This document shows, in pieces, positions 21,768 to 32,541 of a stretch of DNA of 64,000 nucleotides (positions are counted from its first letter, which is position 1; every line of letters begins with the position of its first letter). Under the pieces are notes generated by a model, which was not told the origin of the DNA, made no database searches, and was given only the letters and a program-made list of their open reading frames with translations. Both the position numbers and the translations under genes were made by a program. This stretch comes from Globisporangium splendens (Eukaryota > Oomycota > Peronosporomycetes > Pythiales > Pythiaceae), in contig VFIW01000101.1 of NCBI GenBank assembly GCA_006386115.1, positions 87,279-151,278 on the forward strand. Direction: 5' to 3'.

Positions 21768-22245
21768 AAACGAAGCAATGCGAGTGCTTTCTGAAGCAGC
21801 ACGTAGAGTCGTGACTGTGGAGAGGCAGGAAAGACACAGACGCATTGAGAAATTGGCAGCCAGCACGCTAATCAGTTGCTCAGAAGCGCTTTTACGTATT
21901 ATTTTCGATGGACGCTTGCATGTCCAGGTTGCAGTTGCTGCTTTCGTCTCCATATTTTGTTCAGTTCCCAGCTGGAGCAGCAAATGGATGGGTACAGTTT
22001 TGCCACATCCTTTCGGCAGGGAAAGAACATTCACCGTATCCCTCGCTCTCAGCAAGCGCACTCTGAAACTTGTAATTTGGTGGATAATACGATTTTGCGA
22101 TCATGTGCTGGTGGAAATGGAATCCCGAAACTTATTTTGCATGGTGCGAAACTTCTCTAATGTGACCTTGTTGACCGAATCAAGTCAACTAACATCAATG
22201 GCTCTTCAAACAGCAATCAATGCGCAATTTGCTGTGCACACAAAA

Positions 22246-22278
<33 letters not shown>

Positions 22279-22417
22279 CAACTTGCAGCATGCAAAAATA
22301 CCAATAGATAATATCATTTGTTGATAAAATAGCAAAGCTAACCAAAACCCCTACCTCACAAAAACACTGCACACACCAACTGCACACTCACAAAAAAGCC
22401 TACACACTATCTCCAAC
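21768..22417. other. Spacer with a GA microsatellite
   Basis: Holds a (GA)n run at about 22246-22276. No gene seen. It separates the transglutaminase gene from the 3' end of the next kinase. Confidence 0.6.
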
Positions 22418-24517
22418 CTAGAAGCTGTCGCGGTCGTCGCCTAATGCCTCGAGCATCGCGACGACATCGAGCGCGCTGGGTCGGTGCGCCGGATCTCGCT
22501 GCAGACACAGCGTGGCGATGGTCCGGATCGGCGCGGGGCACGCGTCCGTGAAGTTGGGCTGCAGCGTGCCGGCCATGACGAGCTTCAGAATGTGGAACGG
22601 CTGCAGCGGCTCGTTGTGGCCCGCCGTCTTGGCGTCGTGGTACGGCGCCGTGCATGTGTCCAGCTCCGAGAGCAGCACGCCGAACGAGTAGATGTCCGAC
22701 TTCTCCGAGTACACGGTGCCCTCGAGCACCTCAGGCGCGGTCCAGTACGGCGTGCCCACACCCACGGTCATGCAGCAGTCGCCGTAGCTGCGCGAGACGC
22801 CAAAGTCGATCAGTTTCGTCTCCAGATGTTCTGTGAGCAGCACGTTGCGCGCCTTGATATCTCTGTGGATCAGCGGCGCCGGTGATCGGCAGTGCAGGTA
22901 CTGGAGCGCGCGTGCGACGCCCGTGGCTAGCGACAGCTTGTGGCTTGACCACATCATGGTGCTCCCGTGGCGACGAAGGTACGCCTGCAGGTCGCCGTTC
23001 GGGAGGTACTCCATGACCATGCACAGGTTCTCGAGCGTGTTCCAGGCCACGCCGATGATGCGCAGGATGTTAGGGTGGTCGAGCGTCGCGCTGATCTGGA
23101 TCTCGTCGATGAACGCGTGCACGTCCTCGGACGATCGCGGCCGCGTCTGCAGCAGCCGCTTCACAGCCACCACCGCCGTCTCGTACCGACAGAGCCACAC
23201 TTCGCCGAACGCGCCCTTTGCGAGGTCCTTCTCAAACACGATCTTGTCGTAGTTCAGGCGTCGTGACCGCAGGTTTGGATCGTTCAGCAGCGTCGTAAGT
23301 AGATTGTGGTTCGAGAACTTGCGCGCCGCGCCGCGGTACGCGATCAGCGAGTCTGTCGCGACCATGTACGGGTCCTTGGCTGTTGCTGCTGCGGTGGTCG
23401 TTGCTGGGTCCCTTGCTGCTGGCACCTTCCCCGCGGGTGTCGGCGAGAGCAGCGCGCGGTCCAAGGTCGTGTTGGACGCGTTCAGGTCTTTGGGTGCACC
23501 CTGACGGCGCGGATGTTTCCTTCGTTGGTAGCCCCGCACGAACCAGAAGCATGTGCCAAAGAAGAGTAACGTGCCGCCAGAGATCGGGATCAGGAACAGC
23601 GCATTGAACGGGAACTGTGTCTCGCTCGTTTGCTTGAGCCACGCGTCCACGAGCGCCGAGAACTGTGGCTCTTGCCAGTTCTTGGCCTTGGCCTTGCTCT
23701 CCGTGTACAGCTCGCAGGGGATGATGACCGAGCTGTAGACACCTGTATCAGGACACTTGCTCCAGGACGGCTCGTTCGTGTCGGGGGTCGTGTGCACAGC
23801 GAACACGAGGTAGTCCTCGAGGTAGACGTTGTCGAACCATGAGTGACGCTCGATGTTCATGGTCGGCACGGCGTTCGGGTTGCCGCCCGTGGCCCACATG
23901 GACATGTGCGGCTGGCCGATCACCACTTCCTCGGACGCGCAGTGCGCCACAGAGAGCATCATCGAGCCCGAGCACACCTCGGAGCGGTACGTGGTGGCGC
24001 CGTTTGGGTCCGCGCACTGCTTGGTCGTGCAGTTGGTGTCGGTCTTGTTGTCGTGCGCGCTCAAGTAGTCCTCGATCGAGACGGCGATGTGCGCCATGGA
24101 CACACCGCCCACCGTGTACACCTTGATCAGGTTCTGCTGCGGGTCGATCGCGTACCCCGAGTCCCAGATCACGGCGCGCTGCAGCAGCGGCGGCAGCGTC
24201 GCGAACGAGAGCTTGTAGCCTGCGAGCCGCGTCTGGATCCGCGCCGGGAGCGCCGCGTACGAGAGTGCATCCGCGACGTCGCCCACGACGTGTCTTCGGT
24301 AGAACTGCTGCGCCAAGTCGGACGTAGAGCCGTCAAACTTGAAGTTCGGGTCCGTCGGGACGTCCGTCGTCGCGAGCCGCCGTCGCAGCAGGAGACTGGG
24401 TGAGCTGCTCTCATTATTGTGGTTTCTACTGGTAGTTTGGGAGTATCCGAGAAGCCCCAGAAGCCCTGCTGCGGTTAGGAGCAGCGACACGATCGGGAAA
24501 AGCGCGCGAAGCTGCAT
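22418..24517 (-). CDS. Receptor-like TKL kinase, second group (kinase F)
   Basis: 699 residues, no intron. ATG 24517 gives a signal peptide (MQLRALFPIVSLLLTAAGLL); the 39 upstream codons are polar and not needed. The ectodomain (~70-370) starts with FDGSTSDLAQQFYRRH and contains LPPLLQRAVIWDSGYAIDP, VGGVSMAHI, CTTKQCADPNG, HMSMWATGG and HSWFDN; the same order is found in the 27.0 and 30.5 kb kinases. I do not recognise this domain. A helix (IPISGGTLLFFGTCFWFV) is followed by RGYQRRK and the kinase: KGAFGEVWLC, VAVKRLL, HRDIKARN, IDFGVS, YWTAPEV. Catalytic residues are complete. It is the most diverged of the three; the group probably detects an extracellular ligand, which is inference. Confidence 0.9.
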   Translation of the reverse strand: MQLRALFPIVSLLLTAAGLLGLLGYSQTTSRNHNNESSSPSLLLRRRLATTDVPTDPNFKFDGSTSDLAQQFYRRHVVGDVADALSYAALPARIQTRLAGYKLSFATLPPLLQRAVIWDSGYAIDPQQNLIKVYTVGGVSMAHIAVSIEDYLSAHDNKTDTNCTTKQCADPNGATTYRSEVCSGSMMLSVAHCASEEVVIGQPHMSMWATGGNPNAVPTMNIERHSWFDNVYLEDYLVFAVHTTPDTNEPSWSKCPDTGVYSSVIIPCELYTESKAKAKNWQEPQFSALVDAWLKQTSETQFPFNALFLIPISGGTLLFFGTCFWFVRGYQRRKHPRRQGAPKDLNASNTTLDRALLSPTPAGKVPAARDPATTTAAATAKDPYMVATDSLIAYRGAARKFSNHNLLTTLLNDPNLRSRRLNYDKIVFEKDLAKGAFGEVWLCRYETAVVAVKRLLQTRPRSSEDVHAFIDEIQISATLDHPNILRIIGVAWNTLENLCMVMEYLPNGDLQAYLRRHGSTMMWSSHKLSLATGVARALQYLHCRSPAPLIHRDIKARNVLLTEHLETKLIDFGVSRSYGDCCMTVGVGTPYWTAPEVLEGTVYSEKSDIYSFGVLLSELDTCTAPYHDAKTAGHNEPLQPFHILKLVMAGTLQPNFTDACPAPIRTIATLCLQRDPAHRPSALDVVAMLEALGDDRDSF

Positions 24518-26960
24518 TTTATAGGCTGCGCACTTTTTCTGGGAAGATTGTGTTGCTCGGTGACCTGGATTTCCACGACCTGTTTGCTGTTTGCTGTCGA
24601 GATGGGAATATGACAATCGCCCACACACACCCACACACTCGACGTGCTGAGACCTGCGTATCTGGTATATCTGGGTATCTGAATAAATAATAACGACGAG
24701 AGACTTGCTTTGCCTGTTTTGCTTTTGCTGTTTCTGACCAAAGCCGAGTGGCGCCTGCGCGGCGCGTCTTGGGCTTTGAATCGAGCGCCTGTCACGTGGG
24801 TCGAGAGAACAGAAGTGCGACGTGCGTGAGTTGGTGACAGGTGAAGCGCGTGGGTTGTGTGGTGCTTGCAGAAAGCGCGTGAGGGTGAGCGCGGGGCGAA
24901 GCGGAGCGAGAGGGGATGATGGATCCCTGGGATGATGGGTCCATGTTTGGGTTGCGAGCTCTCAACGTTGTGCCGGTGCTTTTGTGCTGCTTCCGACAAA
25001 GTGACTGCTGTGCCCGATTAGACAAGCCAATCTAATTGACCAAAACTACTCAAATGGTCCTTTATTGAGGCTGTGTATTTCGCACAGAAACAGTGAGCAC
25101 AAGACCTCTATTTGCATCCGTAGAACCTGTTTCTAATCGGGCAGTTTAGTCGGCGTCGTTTTCACAAAGAAGCTAAGCGTGAGGGATCACACACAACCGC
25201 ACAAGCGCAAACACACAATGTCGCATGCTGACACGTGCCAGCGATGTGTGCAGTTGCATATTGTGTGTATGTTGGTGCAGTCTGCCTCTTTGCCTGTTCA
25301 GTACACACTGAAGTATTTGTTTGCATTGTTTTCCTCCTTTGGAGAAGAACAGAAAAAGCAGAAGAAATGCGCAGTTCCGTTTCTTCCACAACGAGAGCCA
25401 CCCATACCCAACTCAAGCTTTCTTGTTTTCGTGTGAAAACAGCCAAAAGTGCGAGAGGATGGTTGCGACGACACTTCAAAGTAAGTAGTCGATGGGGTGA
25501 GGTCACAACGACCGCTGATTGTGTATTCCCCACTTGTGCGCCATCTGATTGGCTCGCGGGTTTACAAATTCAACATGCAAAAACGAAGAGTTGCATATTG
25601 CGCAAAAAAAGTGACGTCCCGCGCACTGACAACACGCGCAATTGCAGAAAACCTGACCATACAAGCAGCAAGTCAACGCTTGCAGGATGGAATTTGTGGC
25701 TGCAATTGACATATTTGGCTCACCGACTGCGGACACAAGGTTGTGCTTTACTCTATGGAGATGGCATGTCAACAAATGTGAATATGCAAATGTTGAGGTG
25801 CACATGACGTCACCATTAATCGCCGTTTATGCCTGTTGACGCCCTCGGTGCTCGATGGGTACTTCAGTGCGGAGTAATCCATTTGCATTTGCATGGAATG
25901 CTATCCATTAAACAATGCTTTCGCACACTAAATCCGTGCGTGTCGCCAAAGAGCACACTACAATCCACAGGTTTGAAAACGAATTTGCATTTCTTAAAAC
26001 CATGCTATTTAGCGATAATTTGTTTCTTTACGTTGCCTAAAACCAAGTTGGGCTGTAAACCTGCCTTCCTAGTTTGTTAACTTCAACCTAACAGTGCTGC
26101 TTGGGTTCTGTTTTCTCTTTCTTTTGCTCTCTCTCTCTCTCTCTCTCGTTCGCTCCATTTCCTTGATCGACTGAAGTTTTTTCTGCGAGGAGTGACAATA
26201 TTCAGAGATCTCATCGCTCAATGCCTATCAATACGGTATCCACGCTATTACACCAGTGCACTGTAGCACCCGACGTCACTTTGTGCATCATTTTGCCCCC
26301 TCCCTGATATCGCGCTGCGTGGCTTGCAACTTTCCATAATGCGTTGTCCGTCTTAGTTGCTTGTCATGTGAGCTTTATCGGAGGCGTTAGAGGCTTTATG
26401 CCAGTTTCTTTCATTCTACCCTACTTTTATCTTAAATCTGACGGTATCTCATGGCTAAAATCCAGGCTGCTTCCAGTTCTATGCAAGAGGTTCTCAATGA
26501 CGAGCCTCCTGATCTGATACGCGAGTGTATCGCCTATGTTTCCTCTCAGACGCCCACATGCATCACCGGATGATCAAACTAGCTGTGACTGCGTTCTCTC
26601 TTGAGAGTGCCTCTCGTACTTCAACTGCCTTCAGATGCCTCTCTAGCGAAGCAAAGAACAGAAATCAGAAGACGCATGTGGGCGGAATGAACACAAGGAT
26701 TGGTTCACCGAGTGAGCCCATTTCCATCATGACATCATTCTCTCCAAATGGAGCATGCACCCTTTCCCGAAATGGAGATTGTGCATCCATTATCCTTTGC
26801 TACCCCTGACAGAATATAAAATATGGAACGACTTGAACCACAACACCGGGATCCGTGTCATTGTACTGTTGCAGTTCGCAGCAACTTCAAGTGCATATAC
26901 ATAAGCTAGCGTATGTTGGCTCCTTCCTTTCCACATGCCACGGGCTAAGACAGCCCAAGC
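24518..26960. other. Long spacer without a supported gene
   Basis: 2.4 kb with only short, low-quality open frames. Several ATTTGCAT-like octamers cluster between 25570 and 25990. A (CT)n run lies at about 26127-26148. I see no domain, tRNA or repeat family. Confidence 0.5.
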
Positions 26961-28928
26961 TCATCCTTCGAGCAACTGCACCAGTTCCGCAGCACTCGGA
27001 CGCTTCGACGGATCGCGCTGAAAGCAGAGCCTGGCCACCTTGCGGATCCGAGGCGGACACTCGTCCGTAAAGCTTGGGTGTAGCGTGCCGGCCATGACGT
27101 CGTTCAGGATCTGGAACGGCTTGAGCTTCTTGCCCGTGGCTGAGGACGCGTCAAAGTACGGCAGCTCGCCCGTGTCCAGCTCCGACAGCAGCACGCCGAA
27201 AGAGTAGATGTCGGACTGCTCCGAGTACTTCGTGCCCTCCAAGATCTCAGGCGCTGTCCAGTATGGCGTGCCCACACCAGCAGTCATGGATGCGAGCTCG
27301 AAATTGCGACTCACACCGAAATCGATCAGCTTCGCGTCCAAGCGTTCAGTGAGCAGCACGTTCTTGGACTTGACGTCGCGATGGATCAGCGGCGGTGTAC
27401 GACCGTGGATGTATTCGAGTGCACGCGCGATACCCAGTGCCATGTGGATCTTGTCGCGAGCCCATGAGAGCAGGTCTCTGTTCTTCTTGAGATAGTTCTG
27501 GAGATCACCTGACGGCAGGTACTCAACCGCCATCACCAGATTCTCGAGGCTGTTCCACGCGACACCGACGAACTCGACGATGTTGGGGTGGCGCAGACTC
27601 GCACTGAGCTGGATCTCGTTCGTGAACTCGCGCACTTCCTCGAACGTGTGCTGCTTGGACTGCAGCAGTCGCTTGACTGCAATCTGCTGGCCGTCATACT
27701 GGCAGATCCACACCTCGCCGTACGCACCCTTGGACAGCAACTTCTCGAACTGGAGCTTCTCGAAGATCATGCGCTTATTCACGAGGTTCGGGTCGTTGCA
27801 CAGCGCCTTGAGCACCGAGTTGCTGTCTGAGCTGCCGTAGTCGTCCTCCGTCGGGCGCATCGTCATGCTGGTGTCCCTCGATAACGTTGCATTCCCTGAC
27901 GTACCTGGTTGCGATAGTCGCTTCGAGTTCGGCGGCAGCAGCGTGTTCGGGTTAACTCCATCATAGATCTCGCCGATGCGGATGTCCGATGAATCCTGAC
28001 CGCGTTTTTTCCTCTTGCTGCGCACGATGATAAACGCGGTGATGCCGATGACCACGACAGCACCTGCGATGATACCCGCGATGGCTACGCCACCGATGCC
28101 CGACTTGGAGTCAACAGAGGCTGTCGTCGTCGTCGGAAATGCTGCAAGCCACGTGTCGACCCAGGCGCTGATCTTGGGCGAGCTCGTCTGCGCCATGATC
28201 GTCTCGTTCGTCTTGGACTCGATACGGCACGGGATCACGACCGCGTCGTATGCGTTGTTGTCGGGGCAAGTGCCGTAAGCCGCATCGTTGCCCGTGTGGA
28301 TCGCATATACCGAGTAGGTCTTGTTGCCGTCGACCCACGAGTGGTCCAAGATGTTGATCTTTGGAATGGCGTTCGGGTCGGAGCCCGTGACCCACATCGA
28401 CAGGTGGATGCTCTCACTCTGCGTGAAATCGGACACCACGCACTTGGTCACCGGCAGGATCTGGTCGCCGTTGCACTGAAGCGACTTGTACGCCAAGTGA
28501 CCGGTGGGGTCGGTGCAATTCTGAGACGTGCACCCGGCGATGTCTTCCAGCTCGTGCTTCGTGACGAAAATCTCGGCCATCGACTGGCCACCAATCGTCT
28601 TGACCTGCACAGGTTTCTTCAGTGGGTCCAAGACGTACCCGGTGTCCCAGAGCAGCGCGAGCTGGAGCAGTCCTGGCAGCTCGGCGAACGACATCGCGCC
28701 GGCGTTGGTAATACGCGTCTGCACGAGATCGGGCACGACGATGCTGTTCATGGGGGTTAGACTATCACCAGCAGCATAGCGCGCGTAGAACTGCTGCGCG
28801 AGATCCGAGGTGTTGCCGTCGAACACGAACGTCGAGTTGAGCGACACAGGCAGCGTCACATTCGCGGCGGAGACCGTCGAAGCGCCTAGAGCTAGCGCCG
28901 ACGCGAAAGACACGATTCGACTCAGCAT
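26961..28928 (-). CDS. Receptor-like TKL kinase, second group (kinase G)
   Basis: 655 residues, no intron. ATG 28928 begins a signal peptide (MLSRIVSFASALALGASTVSA) and lies 22-37 nt after a strong initiator element. The ectodomain (~25-325) starts FVFDGNTSDLAQQFYARYA and carries paired Cys (GCTSQNC, LQCNGD, TKC) and a DHSWVDGN segment. A membrane helix (VAIAGIIAGAVVVIGITAFI) is followed by RSKRKKR. The kinase has KGAYGEVWIC, IAVKRLL, HRDVKSKN, IDFGVS, YWTAPEI. It is a direct tandem copy of the gene at 30514; 615 bp of the kinase domain are identical, while the ectodomains differ clearly. A role in sensing is inferred from architecture only. Confidence 0.92.
   Translation of the reverse strand: MLSRIVSFASALALGASTVSAANVTLPVSLNSTFVFDGNTSDLAQQFYARYAAGDSLTPMNSIVVPDLVQTRITNAGAMSFAELPGLLQLALLWDTGYVLDPLKKPVQVKTIGGQSMAEIFVTKHELEDIAGCTSQNCTDPTGHLAYKSLQCNGDQILPVTKCVVSDFTQSESIHLSMWVTGSDPNAIPKINILDHSWVDGNKTYSVYAIHTGNDAAYGTCPDNNAYDAVVIPCRIESKTNETIMAQTSSPKISAWVDTWLAAFPTTTTASVDSKSGIGGVAIAGIIAGAVVVIGITAFIIVRSKRKKRGQDSSDIRIGEIYDGVNPNTLLPPNSKRLSQPGTSGNATLSRDTSMTMRPTEDDYGSSDSNSVLKALCNDPNLVNKRMIFEKLQFEKLLSKGAYGEVWICQYDGQQIAVKRLLQSKQHTFEEVREFTNEIQLSASLRHPNIVEFVGVAWNSLENLVMAVEYLPSGDLQNYLKKNRDLLSWARDKIHMALGIARALEYIHGRTPPLIHRDVKSKNVLLTERLDAKLIDFGVSRNFELASMTAGVGTPYWTAPEILEGTKYSEQSDIYSFGVLLSELDTGELPYFDASSATGKKLKPFQILNDVMAGTLHPSFTDECPPRIRKVARLCFQRDPSKRPSAAELVQLLEG
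27181..27795. repeat. 615-bp tract identical to 30734-31348
   Basis: The kinase-domain core of kinase G is identical, base for base in my reading, to the same part of kinase H. Substitutions begin at both borders (27180 and 27796). It runs from just before the catalytic Lys to the C-lobe. Confidence 0.85.
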
Positions 28929-28949
28929 GAGGCTATTTGTGTGAGAATG

Positions 28950-28965
28950 CAATTTCGAAAATGAG
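28950..28965 (-). promoter_or_regulatory. Inr+FPR core promoter of kinase G
   Basis: TCTCATTTTCGAAATTG on the minus strand is close to the oomycete initiator/FPR consensus and lies 22-37 nt before the ATG. Confidence 0.65.
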
Positions 28966-30513
28966 AATGCTGGGGTAGTCTCCTTTCACGCCCAAGTAGA
29001 ATAAATTGCGACGACGAGCGGCATATCGTGTGGCATATGACGAGTGGGTGCAATGGCTCTCCGCCATACGTGCGCGGCAGATCCGAGGGCATTGGGTGCA
29101 TGAGGTAGCTGCGGACCCACTCAAATGGAGAAACGACGCAGGATCTGGAAAAGTGGAAAAAAATAAATAATTCACTATGATTTGGCAGCCAAATGGATTG
29201 TAGCACGCTGGACTTTAAAGCTGGACACTGGGCGACAACACACGTCTTCGAACAACGTTCAGAGTTTAGCGTGTTTACATTTTTTTCAGCGGGCCGAAAT
29301 ACATTATACCGGGAATATATTCGAGATTTCTGTCGACGACTCCTCTACCTTTGGGTCTTCTGCATCTTTGCTGTGGAAAATGTGTCCCCATTTACGGGTA
29401 ATTTGAGCATCCTGTTGCGTGTGGTTTCAGACAAGCGCACCGACAATGCAGTAATGGAGAGCAAAAGGTAAGGTCTGGAGTTAAGTGGCAAGTGTTTCTT
29501 GCCACTCAGCTGCAAGCAAGGAGAGAAACTTTGCATATTGATCATGAAGAAATGCCACTAGATCGTTGTGACGAGTGCACAGGAGAGCCCATAGCGGCCC
29601 AGCAGGAGACAAGAAATGCGTGCTGAAAAAGCAGTGAATAAAATCGCACTTCGCAATTTGATTGAAAGAACTCAAGCGCCATGCATCCCCACCGCATCTA
29701 TCTACCAGCCTCGCGAGAATCTTTCTTGGATTTACTCGTTCACCGCATCTCTATACAGGATAGTCGGCAGATAGAAAAGGACCCCTCGAAATATGGCGAG
29801 TTTTCTTGTTTTTCCTTGCGGCTGCGCACTCATAAAGTCATGACAATGTATTGCGTCCTCGACGCTGTTCGTGGTCTGTACAAAGTGTCGGTTGCTCCAG
29901 AGTGTTCAGCTGAAAATATACTTTGAGTCCAGCACACGATCACAAAATTGTCATTTGACTGCCAAGCACGCTGTTTTTTTGTTTTTATGACAAAAATTCC
30001 ATCAAAGGAAATCGTTTGATTGCCCACCAACATCATCTTTATGGTATTAAATTGCAAAGATGCATTCTCGATTATCTAAACTATTAAACCTGAAAGCAGC
30101 GCTGTCACAAATCTTGAACCCACCGCAATCGTGCCAGCTAAGTTAGGAGGAACGACGCTCCACCACTCGTCGATCCCCAACGAACTCAGTCGGCAAGAGT
30201 CTGGAGTCGCGTGAGCGTACTGCCTGCAATGGAAAGCAACCTCAATGCCAGGAGAATCGTTTTGTCTTACGCGACGAAGAGCTACTGTTAATGGGCAAAG
30301 ACTAACCTCGTGAGTGTGTTTGTTCCTTCGTCAGACTCGGATCCAAGCCTTCTGCGGCCAGACATGAGTGCGAACTCGAGTTTGCGGGGTCGAGTTGCTG
30401 TCTCATGTGGTTGACGACTTACACAAGACTGCCAAGCGCATGTGCATTAACGAAAGTATGTGTTGATATATTCACTGGTTTAGATACATTGTCGACATCT
30501 TGGTAGCCCAAGC
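28966..30513. other. Spacer between tandem kinases
   Basis: 1.5 kb without a supported gene. The similarity of the tandem units starts only about 10 bp below the stop codons (AGCCCAAGCTCATCC), so this spacer is not part of the duplicated sequence as it stands. Confidence 0.5.
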
Positions 30514-32541
30514 TCATCCCTCGAGCAACTGCACCAGTTCCGCAGCACTCGGACGCTTCGACGGATCGCGCTGAAAGCAGAGCTCAGCCACCTTGCGGAT
30601 CCGAGGCGGACACTCGTCCGTAAAGCTTGGGTGTAGCGTGCCGGCCATGACGTCGTTCAGGATCTGGAATGGCTTGAGCTTCTCGCCTGCAGTCGAGGAC
30701 GCGTCAAAGTACGGCAGCTCACCCGTGTCCAGTTCCGACAGCAGCACGCCGAAAGAGTAGATGTCGGACTGCTCCGAGTACTTCGTGCCCTCCAAGATCT
30801 CAGGCGCTGTCCAGTATGGCGTGCCCACACCAGCAGTCATGGATGCGAGCTCGAAATTGCGACTCACACCGAAATCGATCAGCTTCGCGTCCAAGCGTTC
30901 AGTGAGCAGCACGTTCTTGGACTTGACGTCGCGATGGATCAGCGGCGGTGTACGACCGTGGATGTATTCGAGTGCACGCGCGATACCCAGTGCCATGTGG
31001 ATCTTGTCGCGAGCCCATGAGAGCAGGTCTCTGTTCTTCTTGAGATAGTTCTGGAGATCACCTGACGGCAGGTACTCAACCGCCATCACCAGATTCTCGA
31101 GGCTGTTCCACGCGACACCGACGAACTCGACGATGTTGGGGTGGCGCAGACTCGCACTGAGCTGGATCTCGTTCGTGAACTCGCGCACTTCCTCGAACGT
31201 GTGCTGCTTGGACTGCAGCAGTCGCTTGACTGCAATCTGCTGGCCGTCATACTGGCAGATCCACACCTCGCCGTACGCACCCTTGGACAGCAACTTCTCG
31301 AACTGGAGCTTCTCGAAGATCATGCGCTTATTCACGAGGTTCGGGTCGCTGTACAGCGCCTTGAGCACCGAGTTGCCGCCTGAGCTGCCGTAGTCGTCCT
31401 CCGTCGGGCGCATCGTCATGCCGCTGCTCGTCCCAACCGCTGCATTTCCAGACATGCCTTCCTGCGAGAGGTGCTTGGTGTTGGGCGTCAAGAGCACGTT
31501 CGGGTCTACTCCGTCGACGGGCTTGGCCGTCGAGTCCTGGTCGCGACTCTTCCTCTTGCGCACGACAATAAAGGCGATGATACCGATGACCACAACAACG
31601 CCGACGATGATACCCGCGATGGCGCCGCCACCGATGCCCGAGGACGACGACTTGGCCGACGTGTTGCTGGTGGTGCTCGAGCCCGTCGACGAGCCGTCGG
31701 AGGACGACGTCGACGTCGCAGACTCGGGGAATGCCGCGAGCCACGTGTCGATCCAGACGCTGGTCTTAGGCGCACTCATCTGCGCCAAGGTCGCCTGGGG
31801 CGTCTTGGACTTGGTGAAGCACGGGATCACGACGGCGTCGTACGCGTCGGTGGGACAGTTGCCGTACCCGGCCGTGTCCACGCCTGTGTGGATCGCGTAC
31901 ACCGAGTAGCTCTCTCCCGATCCGTCGTCAATCCACGAGTGGTCGAGAATATTAATATCAGGAATGGCACTGGGGTTGGATCCTGTGGCCCAGAGCGCCG
32001 AGTGGATGCTCTCGCTCTGCGTGAAATCGGACGCGATGCACTTGGTCACCTTCAGGATCTGGTCGCCATTACAAATCTTAGACTTGAACGACGCGTGGCC
32101 CATGGGGTCAGTGCAATTCATCGACTGGCAGTCGGCCGTGACTTCGAACTCCTGCTTTGTGACGAAAATGTCGGCCATCGAGCGACCGCCAAGCGTCAGA
32201 ACCTGTATGAGCTTCTTCTTCGGGTCCAGAACGTACCCAGTGTCCCAGAGCAGCGCGAGCTGGAGCAGTCCTGGCAGCTCGGCAAAGGACGCGGCGCCGG
32301 CATTCTCGATGCGCGTCTGCACGAGCGGCATGTCTGCCGCCGCGAGGGTCGTCAGGACGGGCGCGGTGTCGCCCGCGGCGTAGCGCGCGTAGAACTGCTG
32401 CGCGAGATCCGAGGTGTTGCCGTCGAACACGAACGTCGAGTTGAGTGGCACAGGCAGCGTCACGTTCGCGGCGGAGACCATGAACGCGGACACGCTCAGC
32501 GCCATCGCCGCCGACGCGAGACACACGAATCGGCGCAGCAT
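30514..32541 (-). CDS. Receptor-like TKL kinase, second group (kinase H)
   Basis: 675 residues, no intron. ATG 32541 gives a signal peptide (FVCLASAAMALSVSAFMVSA core). The ectodomain follows kinase G in order (NTSDLAQQFYARYA, LPGLLQLALLWDTGYVLDP, GGRSMADIFV, DHSWID) but with many changes and an added Ser/Thr-rich linker (STSSSDGSSTGSSTTSNTSA) before the helix (AIAGIIVGVVVVIGIIAFIV). The kinase keeps KGAYGEVWIC, IAVKRLL, HRDVKSKN, IDFGVS and YWTAPEI. The upstream element CTCATAACCGCTTTC is only a weak initiator. The pair G/H shows a diverged outside and an almost constant inside, as expected if ligand specificity changes while signalling output is kept, or if the kinase part is homogenised by conversion. 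Confidence 0.92.
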   Translation of the reverse strand: MLRRFVCLASAAMALSVSAFMVSAANVTLPVPLNSTFVFDGNTSDLAQQFYARYAAGDTAPVLTTLAAADMPLVQTRIENAGAASFAELPGLLQLALLWDTGYVLDPKKKLIQVLTLGGRSMADIFVTKQEFEVTADCQSMNCTDPMGHASFKSKICNGDQILKVTKCIASDFTQSESIHSALWATGSNPSAIPDINILDHSWIDDGSGESYSVYAIHTGVDTAGYGNCPTDAYDAVVIPCFTKSKTPQATLAQMSAPKTSVWIDTWLAAFPESATSTSSSDGSSTGSSTTSNTSAKSSSSGIGGGAIAGIIVGVVVVIGIIAFIVVRKRKSRDQDSTAKPVDGVDPNVLLTPNTKHLSQEGMSGNAAVGTSSGMTMRPTEDDYGSSGGNSVLKALYSDPNLVNKRMIFEKLQFEKLLSKGAYGEVWICQYDGQQIAVKRLLQSKQHTFEEVREFTNEIQLSASLRHPNIVEFVGVAWNSLENLVMAVEYLPSGDLQNYLKKNRDLLSWARDKIHMALGIARALEYIHGRTPPLIHRDVKSKNVLLTERLDAKLIDFGVSRNFELASMTAGVGTPYWTAPEILEGTKYSEQSDIYSFGVLLSELDTGELPYFDASSTAGEKLKPFQILNDVMAGTLHPSFTDECPPRIRKVAELCFQRDPSKRPSAAELVQLLEG
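30734..31348. repeat. 615-bp tract identical to 27181-27795
   Basis: Partner of the identical tract in kinase G (offset 3553). Confidence 0.85.

Noticed and set aside
22246..22276. GA and CT microsatellites as regulatory elements
   Set aside because: Simple repeats at 22246, 26127, 36553, 47113, 51909 and 63031 are not placed consistently relative to genes.
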